A stretch of 64,000 nt of DNA from Pandoraea thiooxydans (GTDB lineage: Bacteria; Pseudomonadota; Gammaproteobacteria; Burkholderiales; Burkholderiaceae), in the NCBI RefSeq assembly GCF_001931675.1, contig NZ_CP014839.1, positions 1,116,001 to 1,180,000 on the forward strand, read 5' to 3'. Positions 58,820 through 64,000 of the stretch are shown here, one piece after another. Position 1 is the stretch's first letter; each line of letters starts with the position of its first letter. The translations under genes and the position numbers were made by a program. The notes below the pieces were generated by a model. The model searched no databases and was not told where the DNA came from. It worked only from the letters and a program-made list of their open reading frames with translations.

Positions 58820-58851
58820 GGGGGAGCCGGGAAGGACAAGAAAATGATGCG

Positions 58852-58866
58852 TGATATTCTATATCA
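58852..58866. promoter_or_regulatory. Palindrome between the IclR gene and lutA (candidate operator)
   Basis: TGATAT-TCT-ATATCA, perfect 6-bp arms, 33 bases before the IclR ATG and about 105 bases before the lutA -10 box. It fits an IclR-type operator in size and A/T-richness. Confidence 0.45.
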
Positions 58867-58970
58867 TATTGTGAAAAATCCCCAAGCAAGGAATCGTCCG
58901 ACGTGGCCCCGGGCGCCCTCGGCCGAGCGGGCGGCAGCCGCAATGCGTGTTTGTGCGGGGGATCGGGGCC

Positions 58971-58976
58971 TATAAT
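58971..58976 (+). promoter_or_regulatory. -10 box (TATAAT) of lutA-lutB
   Basis: Perfect TATAAT, 30 bases before the lutA ATG. A weak -35 candidate TGTTTG lies 17 bases upstream. Confidence 0.5.
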
Positions 58977-59006
58977 GACGCATTGTTTTCCTCACGGGAC
59001 GTTGCG

Positions 59007-59738
59007 ATGCGAGTTGGCTTGTTCGTTACCTGCCTGATCGACCTGATGCGACCGGAAATCGGTATGTCGGTGCTGGATTTACTGGAATCGGCCGGCTGCG
59101 AGGTGGTCGTGCCCGAGACCCAAACGTGCTGTGGCCAACCCGGTTACAACTCGGGGGAGCGCAGCATCGCGCGCGATCTGGCGCAGAAATTCCTCGACGA
59201 GTTTGAAGAGTTCGACTACGTGGTCGTGCCTTCCGGCTCTTGCGGGGGCATGGTCAAGGCGCATTACGGGGATCTGCTGCGCGACGACCCTGAATTGATG
59301 GGGCGGTTCGAGCGGCTGCAGCCGCGCGTCTATGAACTGACCGATTTCCTGGTCAATGTGCTCAAACTCGACAAGGTGCCCGGCACTTTCAGCGGCGAAG
59401 TCACGTACCACGATTCCTGTTCCGGCTTGCGCGAATTGGGGGTGCAGGCACAACCGCGCGCCTTGCTCGGCCTGCTGCCGGGCGTGACCCTGACGGAGAT
59501 GAAGGATTGCCAGGCGTGCTGCGGTTTTGGCGGCACCTTCGCGCTCAAGTATGGCGACATCTCGACGGCAATCGTCGACGAGAAGTGCGCGAACATCAAA
59601 GCCAGCGGTGCCCCGACTGTCGTGCTCGGCGATCTCGGTTGCATCCTGAACATCGAGGGCCGGCTGCGCCGCACGGGCGACCGCACCACTCGCGTGCTGC
59701 ACATTGCCGAGGTGCTCGCCGGCCGGTCGGACAAATGA
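59007..59738 (+). CDS. lutA: Lactate utilisation protein LutA (Fe-S oxidoreductase)
   Basis: Start set to the ATG at 59007 (MRVGLFVTCLIDLMRPEIG). 243 residues with two CCG motifs (CCGQPGYNSGE and QACCGFGGTFA), the signature of the LutA/LldE/glycolate oxidase FeS subunit group. LutABC carries L-lactate oxidation in bacteria without a flavin LldD. lutB follows 77 bases later. The divergent IclR gene may regulate the operon. Confidence 0.92.
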   Translation: MRVGLFVTCLIDLMRPEIGMSVLDLLESAGCEVVVPETQTCCGQPGYNSGERSIARDLAQKFLDEFEEFDYVVVPSGSCGGMVKAHYGDLLRDDPELMGRFERLQPRVYELTDFLVNVLKLDKVPGTFSGEVTYHDSCSGLRELGVQAQPRALLGLLPGVTLTEMKDCQACCGFGGTFALKYGDISTAIVDEKCANIKASGAPTVVLGDLGCILNIEGRLRRTGDRTTRVLHIAEVLAGRSDK

Positions 59739-59815
59739 TGCAGCGCTATTGCGCGGCGCGACACGCGTTGCCGCACGAAATCAGAACAGCCCCATAGTCT
59801 TTTTGGTGAGACGCG

Positions 59816-61237
59816 ATGCAAGTACAGTCGATGCAATTCAAGGCCCGCGCCGGCCAGAAGCTGGCCGATCAGCGCCTGCAGAACAACCTCAAAAAGCTGT
59901 CGACCAAATTCGTTTCGGCGCGTGCCGAGGCGGTCCGGCACATCGATTTCGAGGCCACGCGCGCCGCACTCAAGGAGCGGCGCAATCGCGGCCTGGACAA
60001 TCTCGACGTCTGGCTCGAAATATTCGAGCGCGAGGCGACGCGCCGCGGGGCCACGGTGCTGTTCGCCGAAACCACGCAGGAGGCCGCCCGCCTGGTCGCT
60101 GAGATCGCCCGGAAGCACGAGGTCAAGAAGGTCATCAAAACCAAGTCGATGGTGACCGAGGAAATGAATCTGAATCGCGTGCTTGCCGACATGGGCGTGC
60201 AGTCGATCGAGACCGATCTGGGCGAATACATCCTGCAGATCAACGATAACGAACCGCCCAGTCACATCATCGCCCCGGTGGTGCACAAGGACAAAGAGGA
60301 AATCGCCGATCTGTTCGCCAGAACGCATCACCGTCCGCGCCAGACGGAAATCCCGGCAATGACCCGCGAAGCGCGCGAAGTGCTGCGTCCGCAATTTCTG
60401 TCGGCCGACATGGGCGTGACCGGCGGCAACTTCCTGATTGCTCAGACCGGGTCGGTCGCGGTGGTGACCAACGAAGGGAATGAAGGCATGTGTACCATCA
60501 TGCCGCGCGTGCACGTTGCCGTGACCGGCATCGAAAAGGTCTTGCCGACGCTGGAGGATCTGGCCACGGCAATGCGCCTGCTGCCGCGCTCGGCGACCGG
60601 GCAATCGACGTCGAATTACTTCTCGTTGTTGACCGGCACGCGTGTGGAGGGAGAGCAGGATGGTCCCGAGCACATGTATTTCGTGCTGGTCGACGGCGGG
60701 CGTACCGGTCTGATTGGCGGGGCATTCCAGGAGATGTTGCGCTGCATCCGGTGCGGCGCCTGCATGAATCACTGTCCGGTCTATCAGAAGATCGGGGGAC
60801 ACGCCTATGGCTGGGTCTATCCGGGGCCGATGGGTTCGGTACTGACCCCCAGCTACGTCGGGTTGGAAAAGGCCATTGACCTGCCGCAAGCCGCGACTCT
60901 TTGCGGCGAGTGCAACCGGGTGTGCCCGGTCGGCATTCCCATCTCGGATTTATTGCGCAAACTGCGCGAGCGGCAGATGGAACGCAAGTTGCGTCCATGG
61001 CAGGAGCGCTTTGGCCTGGCCGCATGGGGTTTCATGGCGCGCCGTCCCAAACTCTACGGCGCGATGACCGGCGTGGGCGCTCGCGTGCTCAAATGGCTCG
61101 GGCGTGATCGGCAGTCGATCAGCCGCTTGCCGTTGGCCGCGGGCTGGACCAACACGCGCGAGATGCCGGCGCCTTCGGGCCGGACATTTCGCCAAATGGT
61201 GCGGGAGCGCCGGCCCGGCGGGACTCGCTCGGTCTGA
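59816..61237 (+). CDS. lutB: Lactate utilisation iron-sulfur protein LutB
   Basis: 473 residues. The N-terminal LutB/YkgF domain (AEAVRHIDFEATRAALKERR; GVTGGNFLIAQTGSVAVVTNEGN) is followed by two 4Fe-4S clusters, CIRCGACMNHCPVYQ and CGECNRVCPVG, and a C-terminal helical tail. Second subunit of the L-lactate dehydrogenase complex. The third gene, lutC, does not follow: the next gene downstream is a convergent transporter permease. Confidence 0.93.
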   Translation: MQVQSMQFKARAGQKLADQRLQNNLKKLSTKFVSARAEAVRHIDFEATRAALKERRNRGLDNLDVWLEIFEREATRRGATVLFAETTQEAARLVAEIARKHEVKKVIKTKSMVTEEMNLNRVLADMGVQSIETDLGEYILQINDNEPPSHIIAPVVHKDKEEIADLFARTHHRPRQTEIPAMTREAREVLRPQFLSADMGVTGGNFLIAQTGSVAVVTNEGNEGMCTIMPRVHVAVTGIEKVLPTLEDLATAMRLLPRSATGQSTSNYFSLLTGTRVEGEQDGPEHMYFVLVDGGRTGLIGGAFQEMLRCIRCGACMNHCPVYQKIGGHAYGWVYPGPMGSVLTPSYVGLEKAIDLPQAATLCGECNRVCPVGIPISDLLRKLRERQMERKLRPWQERFGLAAWGFMARRPKLYGAMTGVGARVLKWLGRDRQSISRLPLAAGWTNTREMPAPSGRTFRQMVRERRPGGTRSV

Positions 61238-61252
61238 GGCCAGTGGCGCGCG

Positions 61253-61912
61253 TCAATGCTTGCCGGGCAGCGCCAGGCGCTGCTCGACGCGTCGCTGGAC
61301 CCAGGCCAGCCCCGTGCTCAATACCCAATAGATGGCGGCCGCTGCCAGGTAGAGCGGCAGCGGCTGATAGGTCGCCGCGATCACTTCCTGGGCGCTGCGC
61401 AGTAATTCCGTGACGGTAATCACCGACACGAGCGATGTGTCCTTGATCAGGCTGATCAGACTGTTGCCCAGGCTCGGCACCGCCAGGCGCAAGGCTTGCG
61501 CTCCGACCACGTATCGCAGCGTTTGGCGATGCGTCAGTCCCAGGCTATAGGCGGCCAGCCATTGCCCCTGGGGAATGCCCAGAATCGCGCCGCGCATGCT
61601 CTCCGACAGATAGGCGCCGACGTTCAGGCTCAAGGTCAGGATGCCCGCCGGCGTCGGATCAAGCGACAGGCCGACGCTGGGCAGGCCGTAATACACGACG
61701 AAGATCTGCACCAGCAACGGCGTGCCGCGCATGATGCTCACGTAAGCCCGGGCAATATGCTGAAGCCAGCGCCGCCTGCCGATGCCCATCAACGCGGCGA
61801 CGACGCCGATCATCAGACCGAACAACATCGACCACAGGGCAAACTTGACGGTAATCGCCGCGCCCAGCAGCAAGACCGGCAGGGACTGAACAATCAGATC
61901 GTAAGGGTGCAT
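61253..61912 (-). CDS. Polar amino-acid ABC transporter permease
   Basis: 219 residues with about five membrane helices and the EAA-like loop (SYLSESMRGAILGIPQGQWLAA), the form found in cystine/glutamate/glutamine permeases (HisMQ family). It follows the binding protein on the same strand after 98 bases containing two hairpins. There is no ribosome binding site visible before the ATG. No ATP-binding protein lies beside it. Confidence 0.92.
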   Translation of the reverse strand: MHPYDLIVQSLPVLLLGAAITVKFALWSMLFGLMIGVVAALMGIGRRRWLQHIARAYVSIMRGTPLLVQIFVVYYGLPSVGLSLDPTPAGILTLSLNVGAYLSESMRGAILGIPQGQWLAAYSLGLTHRQTLRYVVGAQALRLAVPSLGNSLISLIKDTSLVSVITVTELLRSAQEVIAATYQPLPLYLAAAAIYWVLSTGLAWVQRRVEQRLALPGKH

Positions 61913-61914
61913 GG

Positions 61915-61934
61915 AAAAAGCGCGCGAACCGCGC
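61915..61934 (-). terminator. Terminator-like hairpin just before the permease start
   Basis: On the minus strand GCGCG-GTT-CGCGC, then GCTTTTT, ending 2 bases before the permease ATG. With a GCCCC/GGGGC stem at 61966-61980 upstream, it may lower permease expression relative to the binding protein. Confidence 0.45.
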
Positions 61935-62010
61935 CGGTAAAAAGCGCCATCATAAAATGATTTCAGCCCCGCAAGGGGGCCGAAACGGGGTACAGCAAGG
62001 AACGAGCCGC

Positions 62011-62808
62011 TTAGTTGGTCGGCTTGCTGGTGTCCTGGCCGAACCAGTGCAACGACAGCTTTTTCAGCGTGCCGTCTTGTTTGAGCGAGCTAAGCGCTGT
62101 GTCGATGGCTTTGGCGAACTCCGGGTTGCCCTTGCGGAACGGGATGCCGACCGCTTCGCCGCCGCCTTTGACCAGCGCGCCGGCACGCAGCGGCAGCTGC
62201 GAGGTCTTGATCAGATAAGCCAGCATCAGCCGATCGTTGAGGGCCGCGTCGAGGCGCTTGTCGGCCAGATCACGCAAGTATTCGGGAGCCCCCGGGTAGG
62301 TCTTGACGTCGATACCCGGCACCGAATTGGCCAGCTGGTTGTAGTTGCTGCCCAGGCTCACGCCAAGTTTTTTGCCCTTGAGATCCTCGAGCGACTTGAA
62401 TTGCCGCTTGTCATCCTTGCGCTGAATCAACTGTGCCGCCGAGTAAGCGTACGGCTGGCTGAAATCGAGCACTTGCTGGCGCTGCGGGGTGATCGCCACC
62501 TGATTGACGATAACGTCGAACTTGCCAGCCTGCAGGCCGGCAATGATGCCGCTCCATTCGGTGGTGATGAATTGCGGCTTGACGCCCAGCTTGGCGGCGA
62601 CTGCCTTGGCCACATCCACATCGAAGCCTTCGAGCTTGCCGTCCGGGCCCCGGTAGTCGAACGGCGGGTAGGTGCCTTCCAGGCCAATGCGCAATACGCC
62701 GCGCTGCTTGACGGCGCTCAGCAGGTCTTCGGCATGCGCGCTGACGGTGCCGAGCAGGGCGACGCACAGGACATTGGAGAGCAGCAATGCTTTGATTAGT
62801 TTTGACAT
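62011..62808 (-). CDS. Polar amino-acid ABC transporter substrate-binding protein
   Basis: 265 residues with a signal peptide (LIKALLLSNVLCVALLGTVSAHA) and the SBP_bac_3 fold: GVLRIGLEGTYPPFDYRGPDGK, GFDVDVAKAVAAKLG, and YLIKTSQLPLR. The pattern resembles cystine/general polar amino-acid binding proteins (FliY/TcyA). The ligand is not certain. ATG at 62808 follows AAGGAG. A clear promoter and palindromic operator lie upstream. Confidence 0.92.
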   Translation of the reverse strand: MSKLIKALLLSNVLCVALLGTVSAHAEDLLSAVKQRGVLRIGLEGTYPPFDYRGPDGKLEGFDVDVAKAVAAKLGVKPQFITTEWSGIIAGLQAGKFDVIVNQVAITPQRQQVLDFSQPYAYSAAQLIQRKDDKRQFKSLEDLKGKKLGVSLGSNYNQLANSVPGIDVKTYPGAPEYLRDLADKRLDAALNDRLMLAYLIKTSQLPLRAGALVKGGGEAVGIPFRKGNPEFAKAIDTALSSLKQDGTLKKLSLHWFGQDTSKPTN

Positions 62809-62831
62809 GCAAGACTCCTTATGACGTTATT

Positions 62832-62847
62832 CCGACCGGACGGTCGG
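62832..62847. promoter_or_regulatory. Palindromic operator upstream of the amino-acid transporter
   Basis: CCGACCG-GA-CGGTCGG, a perfect 7-bp inverted repeat of the type bound by TetR-family repressors. It lies between the -10 box and the start codon, where a bound protein would block transcription. Confidence 0.6.
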
Positions 62848-62860
62848 ATGACAGGGATGC

Positions 62861-62889
62861 ATCATAGTGCCGAGGCTATTGAATTTGAA
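62861..62889 (-). promoter_or_regulatory. Promoter of the amino-acid transporter operon
   Basis: On the minus strand TTCAAA (62889-62884), 17-base spacer, TATGAT (62866-62861). The start of transcription would be about 10 bases before the palindrome. Confidence 0.55.
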
Positions 62890-62940
62890 ATATGAATTCA
62901 TTATTTCGATATAACCGCCGGTGCCCGCTCTCATGACCTC

Positions 62941-63972
62941 TCAGGCGCCTGCGGCAAGGGCTGCGGCGCATTCCGCGACCAGCACGGGGCCGCGATAGAT
63001 CAATCCGCTGTAGAGCTGCACCAGGCTGGCGCCGGCCTCGATCTTGGCGCGCGCATCCGCGCCGCTGAGGATGCCGCCCACGCCGATGATCGGGATGGCG
63101 TCGCCGAGTGCCGCGCGCAGCGCCCGGATCACGCGATTCGAGCGCTCGAACACCGGGCGGCCCGACAGGCCGCCGGCTTCGTCGGCATGTGGCAGGGTCT
63201 TTACCGCTTCGCGGTCGAGCGTGGTGTTGGTGGCAATCACGCCGTCGATACCATGGCGAAGCAGCGCGTCGGCAATCACTTTGATCTGCTCGTCGTCGAG
63301 ATCCGGGGCGATTTTCAGAGCGATGGGCACGTACCGGGCATGCTGGTCGGCCAGCCGTTGCTGCTTGTCCTTGAGCGCGGCGAGCAGTGCGTCGAGTTCG
63401 CCCGCGCCTTGCAACTGGCGCAGGTTTTTGGTGTTGGGCGAGGAGATATTGACCGTCACGTAACTGGCAAACGGGTAGACGCGCTCCAGGCAATAAAGAT
63501 AGTCGTCGGCGGCGCGCTCGATCGGCGTGTCGGCGTTCTTGCCGATGTTCAACCCGAGCGGGCCACGCCACCTGGCCGATTGCACGTTCTGCAGAAACTG
63601 CTCGACGCCGCCATTGTTGAAGCCCATGCGATTGATCAGCGCCTGCGCCTGCGGCAGGCGAAACATCCGGGGGCGCGGATTGCCGGGCTGCGGCCGCGGC
63701 GTTACCGTGCCGACTTCGATGAAACCGAAGCCCAGGGCCGCCAGCGCGTCGATGTAGGCGCCGTCCTTGTCGAGGCCGGCAGCCAGGCCGATCGGATTGG
63801 GGAAGCGAATGCCCATCACCGTGCGCGGGTCATCCGGTACCGCGGTGCCGAGCAGGCTGCCAAGGCCCAGATGCTCGGCCTGGCGCAGCGCGCCGAGCGT
63901 CAGGTGATGCGCCTGCTCGGCGTCGAGACAAAACAGTGCCCGGCGGGCCAGAGGGTAAAGCGATGAGAGCAC
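62941..63972 (-). CDS. pyrD: Dihydroorotate dehydrogenase (quinone), class 2
   Basis: 343 residues, standard for the membrane-associated class 2 enzyme of pyrimidine synthesis. The N-terminal helices ([22 protein letters not shown]) bind the quinone and membrane. FMN-binding and catalytic parts follow, with [21 protein letters not shown], the catalytic Ser in [12 protein letters not shown], and ATNTTLDRE; the terminal TGGV-type segment is [21 protein letters not shown]. The start is 28 bases from the window edge. Confidence 0.96.
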   Translation of the reverse strand: MLSSLYPLARRALFCLDAEQAHHLTLGALRQAEHLGLGSLLGTAVPDDPRTVMGIRFPNPIGLAAGLDKDGAYIDALAALGFGFIEVGTVTPRPQPGNPRPRMFRLPQAQALINRMGFNNGGVEQFLQNVQSARWRGPLGLNIGKNADTPIERAADDYLYCLERVYPFASYVTVNISSPNTKNLRQLQGAGELDALLAALKDKQQRLADQHARYVPIALKIAPDLDDEQIKVIADALLRHGIDGVIATNTTLDREAVKTLPHADEAGGLSGRPVFERSNRVIRALRAALGDAIPIIGVGGILSGADARAKIEAGASLVQLYSGLIYRGPVLVAECAAALAAGA

Positions 63973-64000
63973 GATAGGTTGCGAACGAAGCCGGAAAGCC

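Overview
The window reads as a contiguous stretch of chromosome from a high-GC betaproteobacterium of the order Burkholderiales, most likely Burkholderiaceae in the broad sense (Burkholderia, Paraburkholderia, Pandoraea or a relative). The evidence is gene order rather than a database match: dapA-bamC, mutS, tRNA-Val-thrS-infC-rpmI-rplT-pheS-pheT-ihfA-merR, ndk-rlmN-pilW-rodZ-ispG-hisS-yfgM-bamB-der-hfq-hflX-hflK-hflC-hisZ-purA, and folD-fixJL-aceE-aceF-lpdA, with a PHA phasin further on. Almost everything is core metabolism and information processing; accessory DNA is limited to one IS element and a few gaps.

Layout. 1-5486: end of a YciO/Sua5-like gene, a site-2 protease, trpS, a methyltransferase, dapA, the BAM lipoprotein bamC and an MBL-fold hydrolase. 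5556-6974: an intact IS4-family element that landed inside a bidirectional terminator. 7007-12329: a small Ala-rich lipoprotein, a RoxA-like ribosomal oxygenase, a SlyD-type FKBP and mutS. 12571-20508: tRNA-Val and the translation cluster, with several RNA hairpins that could be control elements. 20509-38550: a possible tRNA-Pro relic, a BI-1 protein, ndk, and a long co-directional run covering 23S rRNA methylation, type IV pilus assembly, cell shape, isoprenoids, outer membrane assembly, ribosome biogenesis GTPases, Hfq, the HflKC complex and purine/histidine genes. 38605-46879: a TPR/ATP-grasp protein of unknown role, an Rrf2/NsrR-like regulator, oligopeptidase A, folD and a FixJ/FixL-like two-component system.

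47188-54023 is the pyruvate dehydrogenase operon (E1, E2, E3). Between E2 and E3 it carries a 196-residue protein whose N-terminus (Met-Thr-Thr, Asp18, Lys37) looks like HslV and proteasome beta subunits; it probably belongs to the betaproteobacterial proteasome homologue group. This is the most interesting gene in the window. After a 780-base gap come a phasin, a nitroreductase, a PBP7-type endopeptidase, an IclR regulator divergent from lutA-lutB (no lutC alongside), an amino-acid ABC transporter without its ATPase, and pyrD.

Gene starts were moved to internal start codons in about fifteen cases where ribosome binding sites and family N-termini supported this; each entry says so. All functional calls are by eye from motifs, length and gene order.
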